DNA from: Vulgatibacter incomptus
GTDB lineage: Bacteria > Myxococcota > Myxococcia > Myxococcales > Vulgatibacteraceae
Assembly: GCF_001263175.1 (NCBI RefSeq)
Contig: NZ_CP012332.1
Coordinates: 2,229,501-2,293,500, forward strand
Direction of reading: 5' to 3'
Length of the DNA: 64,000 bases
The translations under genes and the position numbers were made by a program. Below are positions 32,795 through 41,531 of the stretch, one piece after another (within the stretch, counting starts at the first letter, position 1; every line of letters starts with the position of its first letter). The notes beneath the pieces were generated by a model. That model saw nothing but the letters and a program-made list of their open reading frames with translations, did not search any database and was not told the origin of the DNA.

Positions 32795-33817
32795 TCAGCG
32801 CCGGAAATACCGCAGCTCGCCGTGGCGCTCGATCGCGCCGACCCGCGAATCCGCCTCGAGGAGGTCCAGGTTCCCGAGGATCTCCCCGATCACCAGGTAG
32901 GTGTCGAGCCCGGTCGCCCGAGGAAAAAGTGACAGGACCAGCTCGACGGGCGTCGCGCCGCCAGCTGGGATCAGAGAGAGGATCTTCTCCTGCCGCCTTG
33001 CGTAGAAGCCCTCGAGCCCGTCGATCACCCGCCTGTGGTCCACGAAGCACGCGCCGTGCCCCGGCACCACCCAGTCGAGCTCGAGCGCCCGGGCCCTCGC
33101 CGCCGACTCGAGGTAGGTGGGCAGCGCCCGGAAGCGGCTCCCGTCGCGCAGGATCTCCAGGAGCGGATTCGGCGAGACGTGCTCGAGGATGTGATCGTTC
33201 GCGAGGAGGACGGCCAGAGGTCCGCCAGCGCCGCCACGGGTCGAAAGCAGCGCGCAGACCAGCCCCGGCGTGTGCCCGGGCATCTCGAGGAGGGTCGCGT
33301 CGCAGCGCGCGAAGGAGAGCTGCTGGCCCTCCGCCAGCTCGCCGAGCGGCTCTTCCAGCCTCCCCCCGAGGTGCTCCTGGTACGCCGCCACCTCGAGGAT
33401 CTCCCGGACGCTCGCGGCGGGCACACCGCAGCGGCGCAGGAATTCCTCGTAGAGCTCCCGATCGGCGATCCAGTGGACCGGCGAGAGCAGCTTTCGGCGA
33501 TCGCGCGCGTGCACATAGACCGGCGCGCCCGAGACCTCTCTCACCCTGCTTGCCTGGCCGTAGTGATCGACGTGGCCGTGGGTGACGAAGATCCGGCGCA
33601 CCTCGCCGAGGTCGCTGCCGATCGCGGCGAGCCCCGAGCGCAGCACGGCTTCCGCGTCGACTCCTCCGATCCCGGTGTCGAAGAGGGCGATTCCGCCGCC
33701 CTCTTCCTCCACCGCGATCACGTTGACCGGGCCGCCTGCCTGGGGAAAGGGCAGCGGGATCGGGATGCGATGAACGCCCAGCCTGGCGATGGCGGCATCG
33801 CCGCCGCGCTCCGGCAT
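32795..33817 (-). CDS. MBL-fold metallo-hydrolase
   Basis: This 340-residue metallo-beta-lactamase-fold hydrolase starts at ATG 33817. The metal motif THGHVDHYG gives H80, H82, D84 and H85. Further ligands are likely in LEMPGHTPGLVCALL and VVPGHGACFVDHR. The C-terminal ~80 residues are helical and resemble the winged-helix extension of LACTB2-like hydrolases (KILSLIPAGGATPVELVLSLFP). Hydroxyacylglutathione-type or thioester substrates are possible. The gene is the last of a minus-strand run beginning with bamA, but repeat copy C sits between it and lpxI, so co-transcription is uncertain. Confidence 0.85.
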   Translation of the reverse strand: MPERGGDAAIARLGVHRIPIPLPFPQAGGPVNVIAVEEEGGGIALFDTGIGGVDAEAVLRSGLAAIGSDLGEVRRIFVTHGHVDHYGQASRVREVSGAPVYVHARDRRKLLSPVHWIADRELYEEFLRRCGVPAASVREILEVAAYQEHLGGRLEEPLGELAEGQQLSFARCDATLLEMPGHTPGLVCALLSTRGGAGGPLAVLLANDHILEHVSPNPLLEILRDGSRFRALPTYLESAARARALELDWVVPGHGACFVDHRRVIDGLEGFYARRQEKILSLIPAGGATPVELVLSLFPRATGLDTYLVIGEILGNLDLLEADSRVGAIERHGELRYFRR

Positions 33818-33831
33818 CGTCGATGCTCCTC

Positions 33832-33960
33832 TGAGCGTGTGAAGGAATCGGTCCCGCAGAAGCGGGTCCGACTCCTTCAGCCGCGCTTCGCGCGGAAACG
33901 CTCTTCTCTTCGTCTGCTCTGCCTTCGGCTTCGCAAGAGTTCGTGAATTCTTCACGAACT
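33832..33960 (-). repeat. Structured 3'-end element, copy C
   Basis: Sense is the minus strand, starting 17 bases after the lpxI stop (TAG, 33978-33980). Hairpin 1 is a perfect 10-bp stem AGTTCGTGAA/TTCACGAACT with a three-base loop. The main hairpin carries GAAGGA/TCCTTC where copy A has GAAGAA/TTCTTC, preserving pairing. It is positioned between two same-strand genes rather than between convergent genes. Confidence 0.85.
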
Positions 33961-33977
33961 GCCGCGCGCGCCGATCG

Positions 33978-34814
33978 CTACCTCCAGCTCCCGTCGGAGT
34001 CGGCGCCCACCAGGGCCAGCTTCGCCGCATCGGCGCGGGCGACGATCTCCTTCTCCTCCAGGATCACCGAGCGCGCCGCCTCGAAGACCAGCGCGCTCGC
34101 CCCAATCTCCACACAGGTGTTCACGGTGCCGGGGCCGATGCACGGCGCGTCGAAGCGCATGTCCTGCTCGGGCATGGCGAACTTCACCACCACCACGCCC
34201 TTGCCCACCAGCTCGCCGGCCCGGCGGATGCACCGATCCGTGCCCTCCATCCCCTCCACCGCCACGACCACCCCGCCCTTGGTGCAGACCGTCTGGCCCA
34301 CCTCGGCCCGGCTGATGGCGTTCGAGACCTTCACGCCCAGGCGGATGTCCGCCTCCATCGCCGAGTCCGGCTTGTACCTGCCGTACGCACCCTTGCGGGC
34401 CATCAGGTCGGGACAGTACGGCGCAGGGTCGACGATGCGGACGCCCTCCTCCTCGAACATCGAGGCGACGGCTCGGAGCAGGCTGTCGTTGTCGAAGCGC
34501 TTGAGCTTGGGCGCGTGCTTCAGCGCCATGAGGTCCGGGCGGAGGCCGCCCCAGAGGTTCACCTTGGCGACGCCCCCCGCCATCGCGGCGGCGTCGACGC
34601 CCGCCTTCCGGAAGGCCTTCACCATCTTGCCGAGCTGACCGAGGTGGACCCAGGTGACCTCGTCGCAAACGGACTCGAGCGAACGGTCCGCGTCGCCCTC
34701 GTGGGCCACGCAGACCACCCGGTGGCCCGACCGCTTCGCGCTCTCGGCGAACCGCAGGGGAAAGACGCCTGAACCTGCGATCAGCCCGATGGTCGGAGAG
34801 ACGGCTGCTTCCAT
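33978..34814 (-). CDS. lpxI: UDP-2,3-diacylglucosamine pyrophosphatase LpxI
   Basis: This 278-residue LpxI (DUF1009) protein hydrolyses UDP-2,3-diacylglucosamine to lipid X and UMP in lipid A synthesis. Visible features are the N-terminal IGLIAGSGVFPLRFAESAKR, HLGQLGKMVKAFRKAGV, LWGGLRPDLMAL, DNDSLLRAV, and the C-terminal catalytic domain with TVCTKGGVVVAVEGMEGTD, FDAPCIGPGTVN and GASALVFEAARS. Many proteobacteria use LpxH instead; LpxI is found in alpha- and some delta-lineage bacteria. It starts eight bases after lpxA and belongs to the bamA-lpxI operon. Confidence 0.93.
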   Translation of the reverse strand: MEAAVSPTIGLIAGSGVFPLRFAESAKRSGHRVVCVAHEGDADRSLESVCDEVTWVHLGQLGKMVKAFRKAGVDAAAMAGGVAKVNLWGGLRPDLMALKHAPKLKRFDNDSLLRAVASMFEEEGVRIVDPAPYCPDLMARKGAYGRYKPDSAMEADIRLGVKVSNAISRAEVGQTVCTKGGVVVAVEGMEGTDRCIRRAGELVGKGVVVVKFAMPEQDMRFDAPCIGPGTVNTCVEIGASALVFEAARSVILEEKEIVARADAAKLALVGADSDGSWR

Positions 34815-34821
34815 GTGCTCG

Positions 34822-35598
34822 CTACCTCGTCACGCCGCGCTGGGACCCCTCGATGAAGCGCAGCATGTGCTCGACGTTCGGATCGCCGGGGAGCTCGGCG
34901 CGCACCTGCGTGAGCGCCTCGCGAAGCCCGAGCTTCATCCGGAAGAGGGTCCGGTACGCCTTCTTGATGTTCCGAATCTCATCCTCGGTGAACTTGTGCC
35001 GGGTGAGGCCCACCGTGTTCAGGCCGGCGAGCTCCGCGCGGTAGCCGCTGGCCGTGCAGAACGGCGGCACGTCCATGCCCACCATCGAGCCGCCGCCGAT
35101 GAAGGCGTTGCGGCCGATCCGGGTGAACTGGTGGATCCCCGACATCCCGCCGAAGATCACGTGATCCTCCACGATCACGTGGCCGGCGAGCATCGAGCTG
35201 TTCCCGAGGATCACGCCGTCGCCGATCTGGACGTCGTGGGCCACGTGCGAGTAGGCCATCAGCAGGCAGCGCGAGCCCACCTTGGTGATCCCGCCGCCCT
35301 CTTCCGTGCCGCGGTGGAGGGTCGCGAACTCGCGGACCACCGTGTTGTCACCGATGACGGTGCGCGTGGGCTGCCCGCGGTACTTGAGGTCCTGGGGCGC
35401 CTCGCCAACGGAGCAGAACTGGAAGAAGCGGGCGCCCTTGCCGATGGTGGTGTCGCCCGAGATTACCGCGTGGGAGCCGATCTTCGTGCCCTCGCCGATC
35501 TTCACCTGCGGGCCAATGATCGAATACGGGCCGACCTCCACCGAGGGATGCAGCTCCGCGCCGCTCTCGATGATTGCCGTGGGATGGATCCGGCTCAT
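34822..35598 (-). CDS. lpxA: UDP-N-acetylglucosamine O-acyltransferase
   Basis: This 258-residue left-handed beta-helix protein performs the first step of lipid A synthesis. Hexapeptide repeats run from residue 3 (IHPTAIIESGAELHPSV) to about 185. Catalytic H121 lies in the SHVAHD motif, and FCSVGEAPQDLKYRG is the family fingerprint. The C-terminal ~70 residues are the helical domain (LAGLNTVGLTRHKFTEDEI). ATG 35598 is preceded by an AGGA. It is in the order lpxD-fabZ-lpxA, conserved in Gram-negative bacteria, 11 bases after fabZ. Confidence 0.96.
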   Translation of the reverse strand: MSRIHPTAIIESGAELHPSVEVGPYSIIGPQVKIGEGTKIGSHAVISGDTTIGKGARFFQFCSVGEAPQDLKYRGQPTRTVIGDNTVVREFATLHRGTEEGGGITKVGSRCLLMAYSHVAHDVQIGDGVILGNSSMLAGHVIVEDHVIFGGMSGIHQFTRIGRNAFIGGGSMVGMDVPPFCTASGYRAELAGLNTVGLTRHKFTEDEIRNIKKAYRTLFRMKLGLREALTQVRAELPGDPNVEHMLRFIEGSQRGVTR

Positions 35599-35608
35599 TC
35601 CTGGCCCC

Positions 35609-36049
35609 TTACTTGTCCACCGAGGTGGCCGTGAGCAGCGCCTCGGCAACCCGCTGCCCGTCGACCATTGCGTGCACGGAGAGCTTCCAGACCGGGCCCT
35701 TGCGCCTGGCGATCGTGGCATGGAGCTCGAGCTTGTCGCCGGGGCGGACCGGGCGCCGGAGGCGCGCGTCATCGATCCCCGCCAGGAAGATCACCTTCTT
35801 GGTCAGATCGAGTGGATCGGATTCGTAGGCGAGCAGCGCCCCGGCCTGGGCGAGCGCCTCGAGGATGAGCACGCCCGGCATCACGGGATTTCCCGGGAAG
35901 TGTCCGTTGAAGAAGTCCTCGTTGATCGTGACGTTCTTGTAGCCGACCAGCCGCTCCCCGCGGACCAGCTCGGTCACCCGATCGATGAGGAGAAACGGAT
36001 AGCGATGGGGAAGGATCTCCTGGATCCGTCCGTAGTCGAAGCCTTCCAA
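35609..36049 (-). CDS. fabZ: 3-hydroxyacyl-ACP dehydratase FabZ
   Basis: This 146-residue hot-dog-fold dehydratase acts in fatty-acid elongation. The start is read as TTG 36049, six bases after GGAGGG, giving [19 protein letters not shown], the normal N-terminus; an ATG at 36094 would add 15 unlikely residues and lacks an RBS. The catalytic H50 lies in [14 protein letters not shown] and E64 in LILEALAQ. It competes with LpxA and LpxD for 3-hydroxyacyl-ACP and sits between their genes, the usual arrangement. Confidence 0.95.
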   Translation of the reverse strand: MEGFDYGRIQEILPHRYPFLLIDRVTELVRGERLVGYKNVTINEDFFNGHFPGNPVMPGVLILEALAQAGALLAYESDPLDLTKKVIFLAGIDDARLRRPVRPGDKLELHATIARRKGPVWKLSVHAMVDGQRVAEALLTATSVDK

Positions 36050-36133
36050 GCAAACCCTCCAGCCGTGTCCCGTGTGGGACCGTCTAGGTACCATTGCCGT
36101 CGAAACGCGGGCGCGAACGTGCGCCCGCGACGG

Positions 36134-37177
36134 CTATCGTTCTTTCTCGAGCTGCTCCACCTTCTTGCGGAGCGCGCGGAGCTCCTTGAGGAGCTCGGGG
36201 AGCTGATGGGTCGCCGCCTGCTCGCGCAGCCATCGCTTCTGATCGATGGCCGGGACGCCGCCGTAGGCAGCCCCCGCCGGGATGTCGGTGAAGACCGCGG
36301 AGGCGGCAGCGACCCGCGCGCCGTCCCCCAGCTCGAGGTGCCCGATCACGCCGACCTGCCCCCCGATGACCACGCCCTTGCCGAGGCGCGTGGAACCGGC
36401 GATTGCGGTGGCCCCGGCCAGGAGGCTCAAGGGCCCGATCTCGACGTTGTGGGCGAGCTGGACCAGGTTGTCGATCTTGGTCCCGGCGCCAATCACGGTG
36501 TCGCCGAGGGTGCCCCGGTCGACGCAGGTGTTCGCGCCGATCTCGACGTCGACGCCGACCTGCACCGTGCCGGACTGTGGAACCTTGAAGTGCCGCATCC
36601 GGGCCGGCTCGAAGGCGAAGCCGAAGCCGTCGCCGCCGATCACCGCGCCAGGCTGGACGATCGTCCGCGCCCCCAGGCTGCAGCCTTCCCGCACGACCAC
36701 GCCGGGATAGAGGAGGCAGTCCTCGCCGACGGTGACCCCATCGAGGATCGCGCAGTGGGCGTGGATCACCGTCCGGGCGCCGATCTTCACGCCCCGCCCG
36801 ACGTACGCGAAGGGCATCACCGTCGCGGAGGGATCGATCTCGGCGTCGGCCTCCACCGCCGCCCGGGGATCGACCCCGGCGGGATAGGTAGGCTGGCGAT
36901 GGAAGAGGGTCGAGGCCTTGGCGAAGGCGAGGTAGGCGTCTCGAACCACGAGGAGGCTCGCAGACGCCGGCTTCTCGCCCTCTGCGTCCCCCCCGGCCAC
37001 GATCACCGCGCCGGCGGATGTGCCGAGGAACTCCGCCTTGTACTTGCGGTTCGAGAAGAAGCTGATCTGGGACGAGTCGGCCGTCTCAAGGGGCGCCACG
37101 CCGCGGATCGTCCGCGAGCCGTCGCCCACCACCTCGCCGCCGAGCTCCTTGGCCAGCTCCGAGAGCAGGATCTCCAT
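36134..37177 (-). CDS. lpxD: UDP-3-O-(3-hydroxyacyl)glucosamine N-acyltransferase
   Basis: This 347-residue acyltransferase is the third step of lipid A synthesis. The N-terminal uridine-binding domain (about 1-95) contains ISFFSNRKYKAEFLGTSAGA. A left-handed beta-helix of hexapeptide repeats spans about 105-310, with catalytic H243 in IDNLVQLAHNVEIG and GGDGFGFAFE as signature. The C-terminus is a Lys/Glu/Leu coiled-coil helix (LLKELRALRKKVEQLEKE). It starts two bases after skp ends, so the two are tightly coupled. Confidence 0.95.
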   Translation of the reverse strand: MEILLSELAKELGGEVVGDGSRTIRGVAPLETADSSQISFFSNRKYKAEFLGTSAGAVIVAGGDAEGEKPASASLLVVRDAYLAFAKASTLFHRQPTYPAGVDPRAAVEADAEIDPSATVMPFAYVGRGVKIGARTVIHAHCAILDGVTVGEDCLLYPGVVVREGCSLGARTIVQPGAVIGGDGFGFAFEPARMRHFKVPQSGTVQVGVDVEIGANTCVDRGTLGDTVIGAGTKIDNLVQLAHNVEIGPLSLLAGATAIAGSTRLGKGVVIGGQVGVIGHLELGDGARVAAASAVFTDIPAGAAYGGVPAIDQKRWLREQAATHQLPELLKELRALRKKVEQLEKER

Positions 37178-37179
37178 GG

Positions 37180-37710
37180 TTATTTCTTCGCCGTCGCCTT
37201 GTGGGTCGAGTTGTACAGCCGCACCAGCTCGTTGGTGAGGTCGAACGACGGCGGGCCGTAGAGCAGGCCGGACTCGTTCAGCTCCAGCACGAAGGTGAAG
37301 CCCTCCTTCTCGGCGAGGCCGGCGATCAGCGTCCGCATCTTCGCGAAGATCTCGGCGGTGGCCTGGCGCTCCTCGTCGGAGAGCTCCTTCTGGAGCTTGG
37401 TGTAGAGGCCGGAGACCCGCATGAACTCCTTGTCGAGCTCCTCGGCCTTCTGCCGGAGGGTCGCCTCGTCCATCGCGAGCCGCTTCTTGTCGAGCTCGTC
37501 CTTGCGGGTCTTGAGGGCGTTCTGCTCCTTGTCGAGCTGGACCTGGCTCTTCTCGAACTTGGTCTTGAGGCGGGCCTTGGCGACCTGGCCTTCCTCGACC
37601 TCGTTCAGGGCGCGCTGGAGGTCCACGTAGCCGATCTTCACGTCAGCGAAGGCGAAGGCCGGGAGGAGGAGCAGCGCCGGGAGCACCGCGAAGGAGAGTA
37701 GACGTCGCAT
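37180..37710 (-). CDS. skp: Periplasmic chaperone Skp/OmpH
   Basis: This 176-residue OmpH-family protein has a signal peptide (RRLLSFAVLPALLLLPAFAFA, cleaved near residue 22). A small beta segment (VKIGYVDLQRALNEVEEG) precedes long amphipathic helices (about 45-130, rich in K/E/L; for example QVQLDKEQNALKTRKDELD), and a beta segment returns at the end (FTFVLELNESGLLYG). It traps unfolded outer-membrane proteins on the way to BamA, encoded just upstream. Confidence 0.92.
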   Translation of the reverse strand: MRRLLSFAVLPALLLLPAFAFADVKIGYVDLQRALNEVEEGQVAKARLKTKFEKSQVQLDKEQNALKTRKDELDKKRLAMDEATLRQKAEELDKEFMRVSGLYTKLQKELSDEERQATAEIFAKMRTLIAGLAEKEGFTFVLELNESGLLYGPPSFDLTNELVRLYNSTHKATAKK

Positions 37711-37827
37711 CTCGAACCTCGGTTTCGGAGCAAGGCGGCGTACCGTAGCGCCGCGTTGCGGTCAAGCGGGCTGGCGAGACGCTCGGTCGGTCGCCAAGCC
37801 CCAGGGCGCCGGAGAAACGCCGGCTCC

Positions 37828-40221
37828 CTAGAAGCTGTTCCCGATGGTGAACTCGAAGAGGATCCGTTGATCCTCGGGGCGCGGCGTGAGCGGGATGCCC
37901 CATTCGAAGCGCAGGGGCCCGATGGGAGAGAACCACCGGAAGCCGAAGCCCACCGAGTGGAACATCCCGAGGAAAAGATCGAACTGCTTGTCGTTGAAGA
38001 AGTTCGCGTTCTGGGCGAAGGCGTTTCCGAGGTCGTAGAAGAGGACGCCGCGGATCCCGACCTTCTCGAAGATCGGGAACTCGAGCTCGTTGTTGAAGAC
38101 GAGCTGTTTGTTGCCGCCGATCAGGTACGGGAACGTCGCCGACTGGGGGTCATTCCCGTTGGTCGCCACCGGGATCGTGGGGGAGACGGTCCGGAGCGGA
38201 TAGCCGCGCACCGAGTTGATCCCGCCGACGAAGTAGAGCTCCGACACCGGCACGTTCGGCCCGCGGATGTAGCCGACCGTCCCCTGGGTCTTGAACACGA
38301 AGCGCCAGGGGAGCTCGAAGTACCAGCGCGAGACACCCGTATAGCGGGTGTACCGGAAATCGGATCCCAGCCAGGACGGGGCCTCTTCGACCGAGGCCGA
38401 CTGGTAGAAGCCCTTGGAGGGGAAGAGGCGGTTGTTCCTCGCGTCCCAGGTGAGGGTGAGGCGGGCCGACGAGGTGAGGCCGTCCTTGAACCGGCCGAAG
38501 AGGCGGACACCGCCCACCTGCGATCCCCCGGTGGTCACGCTCACGTCCTCGAGCGTGTAGGTGAGGAAGAGGCGCAGGTCGTCGTTCTCGACCAAGGGGA
38601 GCGGGTGGCCGAAGGTGACGTCGCCGCCCATCGCCTTCCGCACGAAGCCGCCGTAGTCGACGTCGGTCCGGTAGAGGTCGAAGGCGAAGGTCCAGTTCGA
38701 GTCCAGGAAGTACGGCTCGATGAACTGGATCTGGTAGAGCTGCCTCAGGCTCGAGATCTGGGCGGAGAGGGACGCCGACTGCCCCCAGCCGAAGAAGTTG
38801 CTCTGGGAGATCTGCGCGGTGGCGATGAAGTTCTCCACCGACGAGAAGCCCGCGCCCACCTGGAAGGTTCCGGTGGCCTTCTCCTTCACCTCGACCACGC
38901 CGACGATGAGCTCGTCGCTCGATCCCTTCCGGGTGGAGATCTCCACCGTGCCGGTGCGCGGATCGGGCTCGAAGAAGCCCAGGGCCGTGACCCGCGCCTT
39001 GGACCGGTTCAGCGCGGTGCCGCTGAAATACTCGCCCTCGTAGATCCGCAGCTCGCGGCGGATCACCTTGTCGCGGGTCTTCTCGTTGCCGACGATCTCG
39101 ATCCGCTCCCAGCGGACCTTCTTGCCCTGGTCGATCTCGAAGGTGAGGTCGACGGTCCGCTCCTCGGCGTTCACCGCGGTCAGCGGCATCACGTTGACGT
39201 AGGCGTAGGCGTCGTCCTGGTAGAGGTTGGTGAGCGCCTGGATGTCCGCCTGGAGCTTGGAGCGCGAGAAGATCTCTCCCCCGTGCACCGTCATCCGCGA
39301 CGCCAGATCCTCCTTGGACGTGAGGATGTCGCCCGCGAAGTCGATCGCGCCGATCGAGTACTGCTCCCCCTCCTCGATCGGGATCGTGATGTAGATCGAG
39401 CGCTTGTCCGGCGTGATCGAGACCGCCGGCTTGCCGAACTTCACGTTGATGTAGCCGTGGTCGTAGTAGACGCCCTGGGCCACCTGCATGTCGCGCTGGA
39501 AGAGCTCCTCGCGGTAGGTGCCGGATCCCGTGAGGAAGGAGAGGAAGTCTCCCTCCTTGGTGATCATCACCTCCTTGAGCTGGTCGTTGGAGATCTTCTC
39601 GTTCCCCATGAAGGAGATCTCCTTGACCATCACCTTGGAGTTCTCGTTCACCTCGAAGACGACGTCGACCTGGTTGTCCGGCGCCTCCACCACCCGGTAG
39701 CCCACCGAGGCGAGGAAGAAGCCCTTCTCGACGTACTGCTCGTTCAGTTTGGCGGCGTTCCGCTTCACGGCGGCGCGGTCGAGGATCTGGAAGGGCTTGA
39801 CGTCGAGCTTCTCCCGGAGGTCGTCCGTCGAGATCTCGTCGTTGCCCTCGATCCGCACCTCGCGGATCGCCGGCCTCTCGACGACGGTGACGGTCACCAC
39901 GACGCCCTGAGGCGTGGGCTCGGCGTCGATCCGCACGTCCGAGAAGAAGCCGAGGCCGAAGATCCGGCGGATGTCCTCGCGGAGCACGCGGCGGTCGAGG
40001 GCGCTGCCGACCCGCGTCGCCATCACCGCGCGGATCGCGGCGGGCTCGGCCCTGCGGGCGCCTTCGATCCGGATCTCGGAGATCCGCGCTCCCTCCTCCT
40101 CGTCACGGGCCTCGCCGGCACCCGGCAGCGATTCCTCGCCGATCGCGGGCGCACCCCGACCGCTGGCGGGAAGGGCGAGGAAGAGGGCGCAGAGGCCGAG
40201 GGCGAGGAGGCGCGGAGGCAT
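37828..40221 (-). CDS. bamA: Outer-membrane protein assembly factor BamA
   Basis: This 797-residue Omp85 protein has a signal peptide to about residue 23, an acidic linker, and five POTRA domains (about 45-420; ISEIRIEGARR, IREVRIEGNDE, VKEISFMGNEK, IGAIDFAGD, WERIEIVGNEK each open one). The 16-strand barrel (about 430-797) contains the VRGY loop motif (INSVRGYPLR) and ends in FTIGNSF, the C-terminal aromatic signal. ATG 40221 fits the signal peptide, though no strong RBS is seen. It heads the operon bamA-skp-lpxD-fabZ-lpxA-lpxI. Confidence 0.95.
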   Translation of the reverse strand: MPPRLLALGLCALFLALPASGRGAPAIGEESLPGAGEARDEEEGARISEIRIEGARRAEPAAIRAVMATRVGSALDRRVLREDIRRIFGLGFFSDVRIDAEPTPQGVVVTVTVVERPAIREVRIEGNDEISTDDLREKLDVKPFQILDRAAVKRNAAKLNEQYVEKGFFLASVGYRVVEAPDNQVDVVFEVNENSKVMVKEISFMGNEKISNDQLKEVMITKEGDFLSFLTGSGTYREELFQRDMQVAQGVYYDHGYINVKFGKPAVSITPDKRSIYITIPIEEGEQYSIGAIDFAGDILTSKEDLASRMTVHGGEIFSRSKLQADIQALTNLYQDDAYAYVNVMPLTAVNAEERTVDLTFEIDQGKKVRWERIEIVGNEKTRDKVIRRELRIYEGEYFSGTALNRSKARVTALGFFEPDPRTGTVEISTRKGSSDELIVGVVEVKEKATGTFQVGAGFSSVENFIATAQISQSNFFGWGQSASLSAQISSLRQLYQIQFIEPYFLDSNWTFAFDLYRTDVDYGGFVRKAMGGDVTFGHPLPLVENDDLRLFLTYTLEDVSVTTGGSQVGGVRLFGRFKDGLTSSARLTLTWDARNNRLFPSKGFYQSASVEEAPSWLGSDFRYTRYTGVSRWYFELPWRFVFKTQGTVGYIRGPNVPVSELYFVGGINSVRGYPLRTVSPTIPVATNGNDPQSATFPYLIGGNKQLVFNNELEFPIFEKVGIRGVLFYDLGNAFAQNANFFNDKQFDLFLGMFHSVGFGFRWFSPIGPLRFEWGIPLTPRPEDQRILFEFTIGNSF

Positions 40222-40245
40222 GGAAAGGCACGAAAAAACGGCCGG

Positions 40246-40275
40246 ACCATAGGATGCAAGGCCCCCGCGAGACAA
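40246..40275 (-). promoter_or_regulatory. Candidate bamA operon promoter
   Basis: On the minus strand TTGTCT (40270-40275), an 18-base spacer and TATGGT (40246-40251) lie 25 bases before the bamA start. This is the best -35/-10 match in the 126-base divergent gap; the boxes are imperfect. Confidence 0.4.
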
Positions 40276-40347
40276 GGACAATTGGTAGACTTTTCCCCCC
40301 TTCACAAGAAGCGGGCGCCGCTCCCGGCCAGGAGCGCTGGATGTGCG

Positions 40348-41373
40348 ATGTCCCTGCTCGATCTCCTCTTCCGCAGACGATCCCCTTCGAAATCCGCTCG
40401 CCACGGCCTGCTGGATCGGCTGCGCGATCGCCTCCCCCCCGGGAACGCGCCCGGCCTCCTCCCTTCGCCCGACCCGGCCGAAGGTGAGGAAGAGCGGCTG
40501 CTGGGCGAGCGCCTCGGCATCGAGCTCCACCGACACGCCGCCACGGGGCGGTCCATGGGCCTCTCACGGAGGGTGGCGGCGGTCGCGAGCAGCGCGCAGC
40601 GCCTCGACCCGCGGGAGCTCGAGGAGGCGCTCGCGGATCTCGAGCCTTGGGAGCTCCCCTCCCTGTTGGAGGCGCTCGCCGCGCGCCGCGACTTCGCGCC
40701 GCCCCGAGTCGCCGAGGTCGCCCGCCGGCTCGCCCCGCTCGCCCGAGACTTCCGCACCTTGGCCGGCGCGCTGGCGCTGCTCTCGAAGGGAACCCGGGAG
40801 GCCGATCGCGACCTCCTCCGTCTCGCGGCGCGCTCCCATGCCCTCGCACGCTTCTGTGCCGACGCGGTCCTGGCGCTGGAGCCCGCCGAGGTCGAGCCCG
40901 CCCTCCTCGATCTCGCATCGGTCAGCGACGGACTGGCCCGCTCCCTCATCCTCGAGCAGCTCGCCATCCGCCACCTGCCCGATGGCGCCTCGGCCGGCCC
41001 TCTGGATCGAGCCGAGGAAGCCCTCCGCCTCGCAGGCGCGATCGAAGAGCCGATCGAGCGGGCCTATGCGGCGGTTCCCCTCCTCGAGGTCTCGAAAGCG
41101 GTCCCGCTGCTCGGTTCCAGGCCGGAGCTCGCGCCCGCCCTGGCCTCTTGCCTCGAGGCGGTCTCGCGAGGCGGCTGGAACGGTGGACCCGGTCCCGGGC
41201 TCGCCAGGCTCCCCGGCGCGATGGCGACGGCCGAGGCGCTCATCGGCCGCCAGGAGCTCCCTGCCGCCGATCGGCTCCGCGCCGCCCGCGCCGTCGTCGA
41301 TGCCCGCCCGATCCCGCCGGGTCCCGTACGCCTCGCGGCCGACAAGCTCCTCGCGTCGCTCCAGGCGACCTGA
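40348..41373 (+). CDS. Hypothetical helical protein, 341 aa
   Basis: The start at ATG 40348 gives MSLLDLLFRRRSPSKSARHGLLDRL. An AGGAG lies 13 bases upstream, a long spacing. The whole protein is Ala/Leu/Arg/Glu-rich and predicted all-helical, with repeating ~35-residue helical pairs (ELEEALADLEPWELPSLLEALAARR, VARRLAPLARDFRTLAGALALL), suggestive of a HEAT/ARM-like solenoid. No signal peptide is present. Function is unknown. It is divergent from bamA, and its stop faces repeat copy D. Confidence 0.65.
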   Translation: MSLLDLLFRRRSPSKSARHGLLDRLRDRLPPGNAPGLLPSPDPAEGEEERLLGERLGIELHRHAATGRSMGLSRRVAAVASSAQRLDPRELEEALADLEPWELPSLLEALAARRDFAPPRVAEVARRLAPLARDFRTLAGALALLSKGTREADRDLLRLAARSHALARFCADAVLALEPAEVEPALLDLASVSDGLARSLILEQLAIRHLPDGASAGPLDRAEEALRLAGAIEEPIERAYAAVPLLEVSKAVPLLGSRPELAPALASCLEAVSRGGWNGGPGPGLARLPGAMATAEALIGRQELPAADRLRAARAVVDARPIPPGPVRLAADKLLASLQAT

Positions 41374-41398
41374 CTCGACGCCAGGATGCCACCCGGCG

Positions 41399-41531
41399 TC
41401 AGAGCGTATGAAGAAATCGCCCCCGAGGAGCGGGAGCGATTTCTTCATCTCGCGCTACGCGCGAAAAGCGCTCCCTTTCGTTTGCTCGCCTCCGGCTCGC
41501 GAGAGTTCGTGAATTTCTTCACGAACTCTCA
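41399..41531 (-). repeat. Structured 3'-end element, copy D (most diverged but best paired)
   Basis: Sense is the minus strand, after the acyl-CoA ligase gene, whose TGA (41529-41531) overlaps the element. Hairpin 1 is a perfect 13-bp stem GAGAGTTCGTGAA/TTCACGAACTCTC closed by GAAA, a GNRA tetraloop. The main hairpin has ATGAAGAAATCGC and its exact complement as outer arm, with paired changes against the other copies (TCGC/GCGA for TCGG/CCGA). The third hairpin is TCGCGC/GCGCGA. Confidence 0.85.

Noticed and set aside
37756-40347. Long plus-strand open frame opposite bamA and running into the 40348 gene
   Set aside because: The part before 40348 mirrors bamA codons (Asp/His/Leu-rich) and has no domain. 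Only the segment from 40348 on looks like a real protein.
41399-41531. Short peptides readable through repeat copies (for example MKKSLPLLGG in copy D)
   Set aside because: The reading frames differ between copies, while base pairing is conserved. The constraint is on structure, not on a peptide.
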